A stretch of DNA of 64,000 nucleotides from Acidimicrobiia bacterium (GCA_022819825.1 JAJEGM010000013.1:42302-106301); one strand, 5' to 3'. Counted from the first letter of the stretch, positions 17,666 through 26,764 are shown. The notes: a model not told the origin generated them from the letters alone. Program-made: numbers and translations.

Positions 17666-18976
17666 CTACTTACTTCGCTGGAAGGGCTGGCCCGCAGCCG
17701 CCGGTGGGATCGACCGGCCCACCGCCCCGGCCACCACTACTAGCGTGACAATGAACGGGAGGGCTTGGAGGAATTCGCTGGGAATCTCGAATCCGCTCAC
17801 CTCGACCCCCAGGAACTGGAGCCGGGTGCCCAGCGCCCGGGAGAAGCCGAACAGCAGCGCTCCGCCGAAGGCCCCCCACGGGGTCCACTTCCCGAAGATC
17901 AGGGCGGCCAGAGCGATGAACCCCGCCGCGTTGGTCATGTTGTCTTCGAAGCGGGTTTGCGACTCCATGGAGAACCAGGCCCCGGCCAGACCGGCGATGA
18001 GCCCGCCCAAGATCACCGACTGATAGCGGATCCGCACCACGTTCACCCCCAGCGTCTCTGCGGCGTGGGGGTTCTCGCCGCACGACCGCACCCGCAGCCC
18101 CCACGGCGTGCGGAACATGACCAACCAGGTGCCGATCACCACCAGATACATCATCCAGTAGATGGGCTTGCCCCGGAACAGCTGGTCGCCGATCACCGGG
18201 ATCTCCGACAGCAAGGGCAAGCCGAACTCGGAGGTGCCCACCCCGGTGGTGATGCCGGTTTTGACGATCACCTCTGAACGCAGGAAACCGGTTAGCCCCA
18301 GGGCGAACAGGTTGATCACCACGCCGCCCACGATCTGGTTCACCCCGAAGCGGATGGACAGCACGGCGAGGAGGGCGGCCACTAATCCGCCGGCCAGCAC
18401 TGAGATGAGGATGGAGAACCACAGCCACCCGGTGGACTGGGCATCTCCGATGGTGGCGTAGGTCATGTAGCCGATGCCCGCACCGGCCAGCATGGTGCCC
18501 TCGATGCCGATGTTGATGATGCCCGACCGCTCGCACCACAAGCCGGTGGTTGCTCCCAGTGCCAGCGGGGTGGCCAGCACTAGTGACTCGTTGAACAAGT
18601 TGACGATGTTGGTGCTGGGGTTGTCGGACAAGGCCAGGCTAAGCACCAGTAGTAGTGGAATCACCGCCAGCGCACTCAAGAGCCGGGCCGGGCTGGCCCA
18701 TCGTCGGGCTTCGGGCGGGGCGAATCCCAGCACTGCGGTGAGCAAGAACAGCACGCCGATGGCGACCACCCAGGTTGGGGGATGGAACCCGATTCCCGCC
18801 GGGTCAGGCGGCGGCTCGAAGTTGAACCGCCGACTGTTGCCGCTGATGGCCGGGGCGACCCCGGCGAGCAGCGCGATGCCCAGCAGTCCGAACACCAGTC
18901 CGGTGATCGACTGGCGATTCAGGCCAACCCGCCCTGAGGCCCCGGTTGCGCCCACGGCGTGCTCCACGGTGGTCAC
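17666..18976 (-). CDS. nucleoside ABC transporter permease (NupQ/BmpB-like)
   Basis: 436-residue permease of the BPD_transp_2 (branched-chain amino acid/sugar/nucleoside) family. About ten membrane helices are visible. The recognisable block GLWCERSGIINIGIEGTMLAGAG occurs mid-protein, and GLRVRSCGENPHAAETLGV is the typical cytoplasmic loop. It pairs with the next permease, the ATPase and the BmpA-type binding protein. It overlaps the upstream permease gene by 4 bp. The adjacent deaminases and phosphorylase argue for nucleosides as cargo. Confidence 0.9.
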   Translation of the reverse strand: MTTVEHAVGATGASGRVGLNRQSITGLVFGLLGIALLAGVAPAISGNSRRFNFEPPPDPAGIGFHPPTWVVAIGVLFLLTAVLGFAPPEARRWASPARLLSALAVIPLLLVLSLALSDNPSTNIVNLFNESLVLATPLALGATTGLWCERSGIINIGIEGTMLAGAGIGYMTYATIGDAQSTGWLWFSILISVLAGGLVAALLAVLSIRFGVNQIVGGVVINLFALGLTGFLRSEVIVKTGITTGVGTSEFGLPLLSEIPVIGDQLFRGKPIYWMMYLVVIGTWLVMFRTPWGLRVRSCGENPHAAETLGVNVVRIRYQSVILGGLIAGLAGAWFSMESQTRFEDNMTNAAGFIALAALIFGKWTPWGAFGGALLFGFSRALGTRLQFLGVEVSGFEIPSEFLQALPFIVTLVVVAGAVGRSIPPAAAGQPFQRSK

Positions 18977-20133
18977 ACTGCCCCCTCGATGGAGGTGGCC
19001 TTGAACGGGCTCTGGTCGAGCTCGCGCACCCGGAACAAGTAGCGGACGATGGCGTCAGCGGCCACGAACAACAGCACCATGGCCTGGATTATCCTCACCA
19101 CGTCGATGGACACGTCGGCCTCCTGCTGCATCAGCGGCGCTCCCGACAGCATCGATCCCCACAGCAGGGCGGCAGCGATGATGGCTACCGGGTTGGTGCG
19201 GGCCAAAAGCGCAATGGCGATGCCGTCGAAGCCCATCAGGAAGAAGGTGCCCGGCTGGAAGAATCCGTTGGTGCCCGAGATCTCCGAGGCTGCGGCCAAG
19301 CCAGCGAAGGCCCCGGAAGCGGCCATCGAGGCCACGATCACCCGGTTTACGTTGATGCCGGCGTAGTGGGAGGCGTGGGGGTTCAATCCAACGGTGCCCA
19401 CCTCGAAACCGAACGTGGTGCGCTTGAGCACGAAGGCCACCACGAAACAAATCCCGACCAGGGCGAACAGCCCGACGTGGAGAACGGGCTGGCTGTCCAC
19501 CAACTCGGGCAGCACCGCGGTGTCAGAGATGGGATCGGTGCGGGGAACGGTGCTCTCGGTGTCTCGCAGCACCACCGGATCGCGGGAGTTCACCATCCAG
19601 CGGACCCCGAACAGCACCAAAGAGTTGAGCATGATGGTGCTGATAACCTCATGGGCGCCGGTCTTGGTTCGTAGCACGCCGGGAATCCCGCCCCAGATGG
19701 CACCGCCCATCGTGCCGGCGATGAGGATCAGTGGAATGGCCACGAAGCCGGGCAAGTCGGACATCCACGAAAGGGCGCCGACGTAAGCAGCGGTGATGCC
19801 GCCGGCCAGCAGCTGTCCCTCAGCGCCGATGTTGAACAGCCCGGCCCGGAAGGCGAAGGCCAAGGCCAGCGCCGATCCGATGAAGGGCACCGACCGGGCT
19901 ACCGACCCCGCGATCTCGTCGCCCCCGCCCACCATGCCCCGCAGCAGCGCCCAGTAGGCGGTGAAGGGGTTCACCCCGATGATGGAGATCAGCACGCCGC
20001 CGACCACGAACGACAACAAGATGGCGTAGAGCGATACGTAAAGCGGCTGCAGCCGCCACGCCTCGGTGAGCACGCGGTGGATTTGGCTGGCCGCCCGGCC
20101 AACCCCGGCATTGGCGTTTCGGGCCCCGTTCAC
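18973..20133 (-). CDS. nucleoside ABC transporter permease (NupP-like)
   Basis: 386-residue BPD_transp_2 permease, the second membrane subunit. FRAGLFNIGAEGQLLAGGI is the family signature, GAIWGGIPGVLRTKTGAHEVISTIM is the following helix-loop, and VGLNPHASHYAGI is the conserved cytoplasmic loop. The GTG start at 20133 and the GGAGG before it both lie in a 23-bp copy of the end of the upstream ATPase gene, so its translation signals appear to derive from a duplication. Confidence 0.92.
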   Translation of the reverse strand: MNGARNANAGVGRAASQIHRVLTEAWRLQPLYVSLYAILLSFVVGGVLISIIGVNPFTAYWALLRGMVGGGDEIAGSVARSVPFIGSALALAFAFRAGLFNIGAEGQLLAGGITAAYVGALSWMSDLPGFVAIPLILIAGTMGGAIWGGIPGVLRTKTGAHEVISTIMLNSLVLFGVRWMVNSRDPVVLRDTESTVPRTDPISDTAVLPELVDSQPVLHVGLFALVGICFVVAFVLKRTTFGFEVGTVGLNPHASHYAGINVNRVIVASMAASGAFAGLAAASEISGTNGFFQPGTFFLMGFDGIAIALLARTNPVAIIAAALLWGSMLSGAPLMQQEADVSIDVVRIIQAMVLLFVAADAIVRYLFRVRELDQSPFKATSIEGAV

Positions 20134-20184
20134 CGCTGGCCTCCAGCGCTCAGGCTGCCTACCCCGTTCACCGCTGGCCTCCAG
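20124..20184. repeat. 23-bp direct repeat spanning ATPase stop and permease start
   Basis: Identical 23-base copies at 20124-20146 and 20162-20184, period 38. On the minus strand the copy at 20162-20184 encodes the last residues and TGA of the ATPase. In the other copy the same bases provide GGAGG and the GTG start of the permease. Confidence 0.9.
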
Positions 20185-21712
20185 AAGAGCCCGTGGCCAT
20201 GAGCAGGCCGAGCTCTTCCCGGGTGGCGTCGGCGGCGTTTACCGTTCCGGCCAATCGGCCCCGATAGAGCACGCCGATCCGATCCGACAGCGACAAGATC
20301 TCGTCCAACTCGGCCGACACCAAAAGCACCGCCACTCCCCGGTCGCGCAGCTCGATGATCTTGCGGTGGATGAACTCGATCGAGCCCACATCCAGACCTC
20401 GGGTGGGCTGGGCCACCACCAGGGCCTTGAGGTCGCCGGTCAGCTCTCGGGCCACGATCACCTTTTGCTGGTTGCCGCCCGACAATGTGTCGATGACGGC
20501 GTCGACCCCGGGGGTGCGGACGTCGAATTGCTCGACCAGCTCTTGGGCTTCGGCGTTGATGGCCGCGGTGTTGCGCACCCCACGCTGGGAGAACTTGCGG
20601 TGGTGGTAGCGGTTGAGCACCAGGTTGTCGGCGATGGTGTATTGGGCCACCACTCCGTGTTTGCTGCGGTTCTCGGGTACGTGGGCGACGCCCAGTTCGT
20701 TGATCTTGCGGGGACTCCAGTCGGTGGTTTCCTGGCCGAGCATCTCCACCCGCCCCCCGGCAGTCGGGCGCATCCCGCAGATGGCCTCCACCAGCTCCCG
20801 CTGGCCGTTGCCCTCCACGCCGGCGATTCCGAAGATCTCACCGGCTCTTACTTCCACGTCGAAGCCGGTGACCGTTTCCACTCCCCGGTCGTCGGCAACC
20901 CGCAGGTCTTGGGTCCGGAGCACGGGTGCCCCTGGATCGGCCTCGGCCTTGTCCACTCGGAAGACCACGTCGCGGCCCACCATCAAGTTGGCCAGAGACT
21001 GCTGGGTGGCGCCTTCGGCCGTGGCGGTTCCCACCACCTGTCCAGCTCGCAGCACCGTGATGCGGTCGGCCACAGCCAGCACCTCGCGCAGCTTGTGAGT
21101 GATGAAGATGATCGACTTGCCCTGGCCGGTGAGGCTTTCCACCACCCCGAAGAAGTCGTCCACCTCGCCGGGGGTCAGCACTGCGGTGGGCTCGTCGAGA
21201 ATCAAGATGTCGGCATCGCGGAACAGCGCCTTAACCAGCTCCACCCGCTGCTGTTCCCCCACCGACAGGTCGCCCACGGTGGCGTCCGGATCCACGGCCA
21301 GCCCGTAGCGCTCAGCCAGGCTGTCAATCTGGCGGCGGGCTGAGTCCAGATCCAGGAACGCCCCTTTGGTGACCTCGTTGCCCAAGATGATGTTCTCGGC
21401 CACCGTGAACACCGGTATGAGCTGGAAGTGCTGGTGGACCATGCCGATGCCCCGGGCAATGGCATCACCCGAGTCTTCGAAGTGCACCTCTTCGCCCCGC
21501 ACCTTGATGGTGCCCTGGTCGGGCCGGTACAGCCCGAACACCATGTTCACCAGGGTGCTCTTGCCCGCGCCGTTCTCTCCCAGCAGGCAGTGGATCTCGC
21601 CCTGGTTGAGGGTGAGGCTCACGTCGTCGTTGGCCACTACCCCTGGGAAGGCCTTGGTGATTCCCTCAACCTCCAGCACCGGACGTGCCGCGCCCCCGCT
21701 TGCCTGAGCCAT
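20168..21712 (-). CDS. nucleoside ABC transporter ATPase (NupO-like, fused dimer)
   Basis: 514-residue protein with two ATP-binding domains in tandem, as in sugar/nucleoside importers. Domain 1 has GENGAGKST (about 42-50), VGEQQRVEL and ILILDEPTAVL. Domain 2 has the degenerate P-loop GVEGNGQRE (about 290-298), a complete signature LSGGNQQKVI and ALVVAQPTRGLD. Asymmetric P-loops are normal in this family. It precedes the two permeases and follows the binding protein gene. Its last codons and stop are within a 23-bp duplicated segment. Confidence 0.94.
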   Translation of the reverse strand: MAQASGGAARPVLEVEGITKAFPGVVANDDVSLTLNQGEIHCLLGENGAGKSTLVNMVFGLYRPDQGTIKVRGEEVHFEDSGDAIARGIGMVHQHFQLIPVFTVAENIILGNEVTKGAFLDLDSARRQIDSLAERYGLAVDPDATVGDLSVGEQQRVELVKALFRDADILILDEPTAVLTPGEVDDFFGVVESLTGQGKSIIFITHKLREVLAVADRITVLRAGQVVGTATAEGATQQSLANLMVGRDVVFRVDKAEADPGAPVLRTQDLRVADDRGVETVTGFDVEVRAGEIFGIAGVEGNGQRELVEAICGMRPTAGGRVEMLGQETTDWSPRKINELGVAHVPENRSKHGVVAQYTIADNLVLNRYHHRKFSQRGVRNTAAINAEAQELVEQFDVRTPGVDAVIDTLSGGNQQKVIVARELTGDLKALVVAQPTRGLDVGSIEFIHRKIIELRDRGVAVLLVSAELDEILSLSDRIGVLYRGRLAGTVNAADATREELGLLMATGSSGGQR

Positions 21713-21751
21713 GCGCAGCCCAGGCTACGCCATACAACCGAAGCGGCACGC

Positions 21752-21790
21752 GAAAGGCGGCGGCTGAAACTCGCTCAGCCGCCGCCTTTC
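21752..21790. terminator. strong hairpin between binding protein and ATPase genes
   Basis: A perfect 16-bp stem (21752-21767 with 21775-21790) around a 7-base loop, AACTCGC. T-tails are short on both strands. It lies just after the binding-protein gene on the minus strand. Such structures commonly lower expression of the membrane components relative to the binding protein by partial termination or by stabilising the upstream mRNA. That role is inferred. Confidence 0.75.
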
Positions 21791-21811
21791 AATTGTCGAT
21801 CGCGGGATCGG

Positions 21812-23041
21812 TTAGTCGCAGAGTGAGCCTTCGCCTATGAACAGGCCGTCGATGCCGCACACTCCGGTGTCGATGGTGCCGGCAGCCAGTCCGGCCCGCA
21901 CCATCTCCACGTTGGCGGCCGCCTCGGCGCTTACTGCCGCGTCGTGGAACGGCGCATAGGTGATGCCCAGGTTCTCGGCGGTCAGCACGAACGGCCCACC
22001 GGCGAAGCTGCCTTGGATGGTGGTGGCGATGTTGCGGAACACCGACAGGTCCACCCGCTTGATGGCAGAGCTGGCCAGGTTCTCCGAACCAGGCGCCGTG
22101 CCGCCGTTGAAGGTGGTGTAGTACTCGTCTTGGTCCACGCCGATGCCCCAGGCGCCGGCCTCAGCAGCGGCCTTGATTCCGCCTGAGCCGGTGGGGCCGC
22201 CGGCGCCGAAGATCACGTCAGCGCCGTCGCCGATGAACTGCTGGGCGTCAGATGCGCCCTTGGCCGGATCGGTGAAGCTCTCGTTGTACACCGACAACAC
22301 CTGGATGTCGGGGTTGATGTACTTGGCGCCGGCCTCGTAGCCGTTGACGAACTTGACGACTGGGGGCACGTCCTCGCGACCGGCCACTACTCCGACCACG
22401 CCCGACTCGCTGAGCGAGGCGGCCAAGGCACCGGCGATGAAGCCGCCCTCGTGCTCGTTGAACAGCACGCCCACGTAGTTGGACGGGTACTCGGGGTGCC
22501 ACTGGTCGATGCCGATGTAGTTGATGTTGGGGTTCTCATCGGCTGCCGCCATGGTGTCGGTGCCGAGCAGGAAGCCCACGGTGATGAGCACGTCGGGGTT
22601 TTCGCTGGCCGAGGTGCTCAGGTTGGCGTCGTAGTCGGCCTCCGACGCGGTCTCGATCACGCTGGTGTCTTCGATGCCGAAGCACTCGGCCGCGCCGATC
22701 ATGCCCTCGTAGGCGAACTGGTTGAAGGTGCCGTCGTCCACCTTGCCGATATCGGTGACCATGTTCACTCGGAATCCATCCGGGGCCTGGATACCACCCC
22801 ACGCCTCGCACTCCTCTTCCAAGCTGATTAGAGCCCCGGAAGGTGCCTCGGGGGCGGGTGCTTCGGTGGGCTCAGGCTCGGGTGCCTCGGTGGGCGCGGG
22901 TGCCGGGGCCTCGGTTGGTTCTGGGGCCGGGGCCTCGGTGGCCGCGGGCGCCGGGGCCGTTTCGGTGTCGTCGTCGTCGTTGCCGCAGCCTGCCGCTACC
23001 AAGGCCAAGCAAAACAGCAAAGCCATCAATTTCTTACGCAT
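21812..23041 (-). CDS. BmpA/PnrA-type nucleoside-binding lipoprotein
   Basis: 409 residues. The signal peptide MRKKLMALLFCLALVAAGCG ends in the lipobox VAAGC. A low-complexity Pro-Glu-Ala-Thr linker (about 28-68) tethers the binding domain. The Bmp domain shows VNMVTDIGKVDDGTFNQFAYEG near 93 and EHEGGFIAGALAA near 195, both typical of PnrA/BmpA purine-nucleoside receptors. It is the first gene of the importer unit and would capture nucleosides outside the membrane. The linker length probably varies by slippage. Confidence 0.93.
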   Translation of the reverse strand: MRKKLMALLFCLALVAAGCGNDDDDTETAPAPAATEAPAPEPTEAPAPAPTEAPEPEPTEAPAPEAPSGALISLEEECEAWGGIQAPDGFRVNMVTDIGKVDDGTFNQFAYEGMIGAAECFGIEDTSVIETASEADYDANLSTSASENPDVLITVGFLLGTDTMAAADENPNINYIGIDQWHPEYPSNYVGVLFNEHEGGFIAGALAASLSESGVVGVVAGREDVPPVVKFVNGYEAGAKYINPDIQVLSVYNESFTDPAKGASDAQQFIGDGADVIFGAGGPTGSGGIKAAAEAGAWGIGVDQDEYYTTFNGGTAPGSENLASSAIKRVDLSVFRNIATTIQGSFAGGPFVLTAENLGITYAPFHDAAVSAEAAANVEMVRAGLAAGTIDTGVCGIDGLFIGEGSLCD

Positions 23042-23145
23042 CTGAACCCCTCCGTCTGATGCCAGTAGTAGGACTCACGAGGCTAGTCCAGCACGGTGAC
23101 AACCACAGTGTCGGACCGGCGGCTTGGAGTGTCTACTCTGGGGCC

Positions 23146-23883
23146 ATGTCAAGGCTTGCAGGAAAAACAGCAATTGTCACCGGCGCGGCCCGGGGTACCG
23201 GAGCGGTCATCGCCCAAATGTTCCGGGACGAGGGAGCGACGGTGGTGGCCACCGACATTGCCGATGGGGATGGAATCGTCAAGCTAGATGTGACCAACGA
23301 GGCCCACTGGGACGAGGTGGTGAGCGGGATGGACCAGGTGGATGTCCTGGTGAACAACGCCGCCATCTTGCACATGGGACCCATCGAGCGCACCTCGGCC
23401 GAGGCTTACCGGCAGGTGCTGGACGTGAACCTGGTGGGGCCGTTCTTGGGCATGCGGGCGGTGGTCGGGCCGATGCGGGCTTCCGGGGGCGGTTCCATCG
23501 TCAATATCAGCTCTATTGACGGGCTCATCGGGATGAACGGGATATCTGCCTACGGGGCCAGCAAGTTCGGCCTCGGGGGGCTGATGCGCTGCGCGGCCCT
23601 GGAACTGGGCCGATCCGGCATCCGGGTGAACAACGTGTGCCCCGCGGGCGGCAACCCGGCCATGTACTCCCAGTGGTTCGATCAGATGATGTCGTTCATG
23701 GATCAGACTGCGGCCTACTCGGCCAATAGGGGCATCCCCGGCGAGGTCCCTTTGGAGTGCATCGCTGCCGCGGCGCTGTTTCTGGCATCCGACGAGTCGT
23801 CGCACATTACCGGCGCCGACTTGCCGGTGGACGGTGGAGCGGCGGCCGGAGTGGTTATCGAGGGCTTGAACAGCTTGGAGTGA
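23146..23883 (+). CDS. SDR-family oxidoreductase
   Basis: 245-residue short-chain dehydrogenase. NAD(P) motif is TGAARGTG near 12-19, followed by NNAAIL, the catalytic Ser in NISSID and YGASK (Tyr and Lys). The acidic residue in DIADGD after strand 2 suggests NAD preference. Close in style to 20-beta-hydroxysteroid or 3-oxoacyl reductases; the substrate is unknown. ATG at 23146 chosen as the family N-terminus; it is divergent from the nucleoside-binding lipoprotein. Confidence 0.88.
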   Translation: MSRLAGKTAIVTGAARGTGAVIAQMFRDEGATVVATDIADGDGIVKLDVTNEAHWDEVVSGMDQVDVLVNNAAILHMGPIERTSAEAYRQVLDVNLVGPFLGMRAVVGPMRASGGGSIVNISSIDGLIGMNGISAYGASKFGLGGLMRCAALELGRSGIRVNNVCPAGGNPAMYSQWFDQMMSFMDQTAAYSANRGIPGEVPLECIAAAALFLASDESSHITGADLPVDGGAAAGVVIEGLNSLE

Positions 23884-23966
23884 GCCAACGCCGCGAGGTC
23901 TCATTTGAGGCCTTCGGGAGTATCATTCAATCAATCGCCTGACCAAAGGCGGCAGAGGAGAGACGC

Positions 23967-25103
23967 ATGGCTCCGCCCACTCGCACCGATGAGGAGATCA
24001 TCGGACGCTCCGATGTCAACGACATCGACACCATCATTGACATCTCCCGAACCAACAGCGACGTCACCTCAATAATCCACGCGGTCCAAGACAACAGCGA
24101 CGCCCTGTTCACCTGGGACTACGCCAAGGGGGCCCGGCCTAAGTTGGAGCGCCTTTATGAGAAGGCCAAGACGTCGCAGTGGAACGCCCAGACCGACTTG
24201 GACTGGTCCATCGAGGTGGATCCCTACGAGGCCTTCTCCATTTTCACTGAATCCGAATTCTCGGCTGAGTTTGAGCGCGAGGAAAGGCCCGATCTGCCCA
24301 CCGCCAACTGGGGCGAGGCCGAGTGGCGGGAGTTCTCCCTGGAGACCTTCAAATGGCGCATGAGCCAGTTCCTCCACGGTGAGCAAGGCGCCCTGTTGTG
24401 TACGGCCAAGATCGTCGAGACCGTCCCGTGGATCGATGCCAAGTACTACGCCGCCACCCAGGTGGTGGACGAGGCCCGCCACGTAGAGGTGTTCGGCAAG
24501 TACATCGACGAAAAGCTGGGCGACTCCTATCCCATCAACGTCCACCTCAAGATGCTGCTCGACGACATCATCAACGACAGCCGCTGGGACATGACCTACC
24601 TGGGCATGCAGATCATGGTGGAGGGCCTGGCCCTGGCCGCCTTCGGCTTCATGCATCAGCTCACTCCTGAGCCCCTGCTCAAAAAGCTCCTCCGCTATGT
24701 GATGGCCGACGAGGCCCGCCACGTGGCCTTCGGCGTGCTCAGCCTCCAGGAGTTCTATAGCGAGCTCACCGTTCCCGAACTGCGGGAGCGGCAGGAGTTC
24801 GCCTTTGAGGCCGCGGTGCGGATGCGCGACCGGTTCTTGTCCCAAGAGGTGTGGGAGCGCATGGGCGTTCCGGTGCGGCCCATGGTGGAGAACTTCCTGT
24901 CGTTACCCGCCGATCAGAAGCCGTTCCAGAACATCCTGTTCTCCAAGATCGTGCCCAACTGCAAGAAGCTCGGCTTGCTGGATGCGGGCGACGGCTGGCT
25001 CCGGCGCCGGTTTGAGGAGATCCACGTCATCGAATTCGAAGACTGGGTAGACACCGGCGAGGAATACGAGGACTTCCAGTTCGAAGAGGCCGCAGCGGTC
25101 TGA
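23967..25103 (+). CDS. ferritin-like di-iron protein
   Basis: 378 residues with two clear iron-binding helix pairs: a Glu in LHGEQGALL (about 134) with DEARHVEVFG (about 167-176), and a Glu in MVEGLALAAFG (about 220) with DEARHVAFG (about 250-258). The duplicate DEARH motif indicates a di-iron carboxylate centre, as in rubrerythrin-like oxygenases and N-oxygenases of the AurF/CmlI type. The reaction is unknown. An ATG follows GGCAGAGGAGAG, a good ribosome-binding site. It stands between an SDR and a DCC-family gene that faces it. Confidence 0.85.
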   Translation: MAPPTRTDEEIIGRSDVNDIDTIIDISRTNSDVTSIIHAVQDNSDALFTWDYAKGARPKLERLYEKAKTSQWNAQTDLDWSIEVDPYEAFSIFTESEFSAEFEREERPDLPTANWGEAEWREFSLETFKWRMSQFLHGEQGALLCTAKIVETVPWIDAKYYAATQVVDEARHVEVFGKYIDEKLGDSYPINVHLKMLLDDIINDSRWDMTYLGMQIMVEGLALAAFGFMHQLTPEPLLKKLLRYVMADEARHVAFGVLSLQEFYSELTVPELRERQEFAFEAAVRMRDRFLSQEVWERMGVPVRPMVENFLSLPADQKPFQNILFSKIVPNCKKLGLLDAGDGWLRRRFEEIHVIEFEDWVDTGEEYEDFQFEEAAAV

Positions 25104-25107
25104 GAGC

Positions 25108-25563
25108 TCAGCGTTTGCAGGTGGGGCGAGTTCCCGGCCAGCGAATGCGGAAGCGGTTGTTGGCCACCAGGCGGTATGCCCAGCGGGCGAGCGGGCTGAC
25201 GGGGCCAAAGGTGAGCATGCGGCCTAGCGCAGGCCAAGGGGCTTTCATGGCTCCCAGGGCTTTGGCAATGCTGCGGTGGTCGTCCCAGCTGGTGCCGTCG
25301 GTGTCGATCCACCACGCGGAGCGGGCCACGTCTTCTTGGGTGAGGCCGAGGACTTCCAGATCGGCCTGCTGAGAGGGGACCACCCGGTAGTCGTCGCTCA
25401 ACCGGCGCTGTGCCCAGCGAGCGGTAGCGGTGCAGAACCCGCAGTCTCCGTCATATACGAGGGTGCCCGCGGGGATCAACGAAGAGGTGTGCGAATCAGG
25501 CTCAGCTGTTGCGCCCGGGGGTGATGGCAAAGACGAATCGGGCTCAGCTGTTTCGCCCGGCAT
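25108..25563 (-). CDS. DCC-family (DUF393) thiol-disulfide protein
   Basis: About 151 residues starting MPGETAEPDS. The family signature LVYDGDCGFC provides a CxxC-like pair within DGDCGFC, and the C-terminal half RWAYRLVANNRFRIRW is typical. It is probably a small redox protein of the thioredoxin-like DCC group. Its N-terminal 25 residues are a 14-residue tandem duplication, (ETAEPDSSLPSPPG then ATAEPDSHTSS), from a 42-bp DNA repeat. An in-frame ATG 15 bases upstream (25578) is possible. The start lies inside the bL37 gene in another frame, an overlap of about 20 bp. Confidence 0.8.
   Translation of the reverse strand: MPGETAEPDSSLPSPPGATAEPDSHTSSLIPAGTLVYDGDCGFCTATARWAQRRLSDDYRVVPSQQADLEVLGLTQEDVARSAWWIDTDGTSWDDHRSIAKALGAMKAPWPALGRMLTFGPVSPLARWAYRLVANNRFRIRWPGTRPTCKR
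25492..25560. repeat. 27-bp imperfect repeat, period 42
   Basis: Copies at 25492-25518 and 25534-25560 match at 25 of 27 bases. The second includes the last codons and stop of the bL37 gene. Both copies are translated in another frame as the duplicated N-terminus of the DCC protein. Confidence 0.85.
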
Positions 25564-25633
25564 TGGGCTTCCGCCCATGGTTGGCCTTCTTGCGCCGTGC
25601 TCTGGCCTTGCGTTTTTGGGTGCGCTTCGACAT
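25544..25633 (-). CDS. small ribosomal-type protein bL37-like
   Basis: 29-residue, strongly basic peptide beginning MSKRTQKRKARARRK and ending KANHGRKPNAGRNS. The KANHGxxPNA signature matches the short actinobacterial 50S protein bL37. It probably belongs to the large ribosomal subunit. It is too short for routine gene finding. The ATG follows a GGTTTGA context. It lies ahead of and overlaps the DCC-family gene on the same strand, and its 3' end forms one copy of a 42-bp period duplication. Confidence 0.8.
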   Translation of the reverse strand: MSKRTQKRKARARRKKANHGRKPNAGRNS

Positions 25634-25687
25634 TCAAACCTCCGCGTCTCTAGAAAGACTACCGACTCCAGGTAGCGTGAACGACCC

Positions 25688-26764
25688 GTGGAGCGCTTCG
25701 GGTTCGTCGGTTTGCCCAACTCCGGCAAGTCTTCCCTCTACAACGCCTTGATCGGGTCAGACGTGCTGGCCGCCCCCTATGCCTTCGCCACCACCGACTC
25801 CAACGTGGGCGTGGCCAAGGTGGTGGATCCCCGCATTGATGCCATTGCCCAGCTCAGCGGCTCCCGCACCGTGACGCCGGCCAGCGTGCAGTTCACCGAC
25901 ATCGGGGGCCTGGTGGAGGGGGCCAGCCGGGGCGAGGGGCTGGGTAACCGCTTTCTGGCCGGCATCCGCGAGGTGGACGCGGTGGTGTACGTGCTCCGAG
26001 CCTTTGTCCACCCCGACGTGCCCGGTCCCACCGACCCTCTGGAGCACCTGCGGGTGCTGGAGATCGAGTTGACGCTGGCCGACTTGGAGTCGGTGGAGAA
26101 TCGGCTGGTGAAACGGCGCAAGTCCGCCGTCCAAGACCGCTCGCTAGCCGGGGAGGTGGCGGCGTTGGAAGCCGCCGCCGACGTGCTGGGTGAGGGCATC
26201 CCCATCTACCGCAGCGATTTGGCCGCTAGCCAGCGGGTCGACCTGAGGGGGAGCTTCCTGCTCACCAACCGCCCGGTGCTGGCCGTGGTCAACATCGGGG
26301 AGGACCAGCTGGACGAGGCCGAATCGGTGATCGAGCCGGTGGCCGTTGAGCTGGACGGCCGGGCCGGAGTCATGGCGGTGTGCGTGCAGCTCGAGGCTGA
26401 GGCCGCCCAGCTATCCGCCGAGGAGCGGGCCGAGATGCTCGACGGCCTGGGACTGGGGGAGGGGGCCTTGGGCCGGTTCACCCATGCGGCCTACGACCTG
26501 CTGGGCTTGCGGACTTTCTTCACCACCGGCGATAAGGAGACCCGGGCTTGGACCTTCCGCCTGGGGGCCACCGCCCCGGAAGCGGCGGGGCGCATCCACA
26601 CCGACTTCCAACGAGGGTTCATCCGAGCCGACGTGATCGGCTGGCAGGAGTTGCTGGACGCAGGCGGCTGGACCAAGGCCAAGGAACTGGGCGTGATGCG
26701 CACCGAGGGCCGCGACTACTCGGTGGCCGACGGCGACGTGATGGAGATCCGCTTCAACGTGTAG
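25688..26764 (+). CDS. ychF: redox-regulated ATPase/GTPase YchF
   Basis: 358-residue Obg-family P-loop protein that hydrolyses ATP and binds ribosomes. P-loop is GLPNSGKSS near 6-14, DIGGLVEGASRGEGLGN is the G3/switch region near 71, and the C-terminal TGS-like domain includes RTFFTTGDKETRAW and the closing RTEGRDYSVADGDVMEIRFN. Family length is about 360. It starts with GTG. The next gene, DUF192, follows closely. Confidence 0.95.
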   Translation: MERFGFVGLPNSGKSSLYNALIGSDVLAAPYAFATTDSNVGVAKVVDPRIDAIAQLSGSRTVTPASVQFTDIGGLVEGASRGEGLGNRFLAGIREVDAVVYVLRAFVHPDVPGPTDPLEHLRVLEIELTLADLESVENRLVKRRKSAVQDRSLAGEVAALEAAADVLGEGIPIYRSDLAASQRVDLRGSFLLTNRPVLAVVNIGEDQLDEAESVIEPVAVELDGRAGVMAVCVQLEAEAAQLSAEERAEMLDGLGLGEGALGRFTHAAYDLLGLRTFFTTGDKETRAWTFRLGATAPEAAGRIHTDFQRGFIRADVIGWQELLDAGGWTKAKELGVMRTEGRDYSVADGDVMEIRFNV

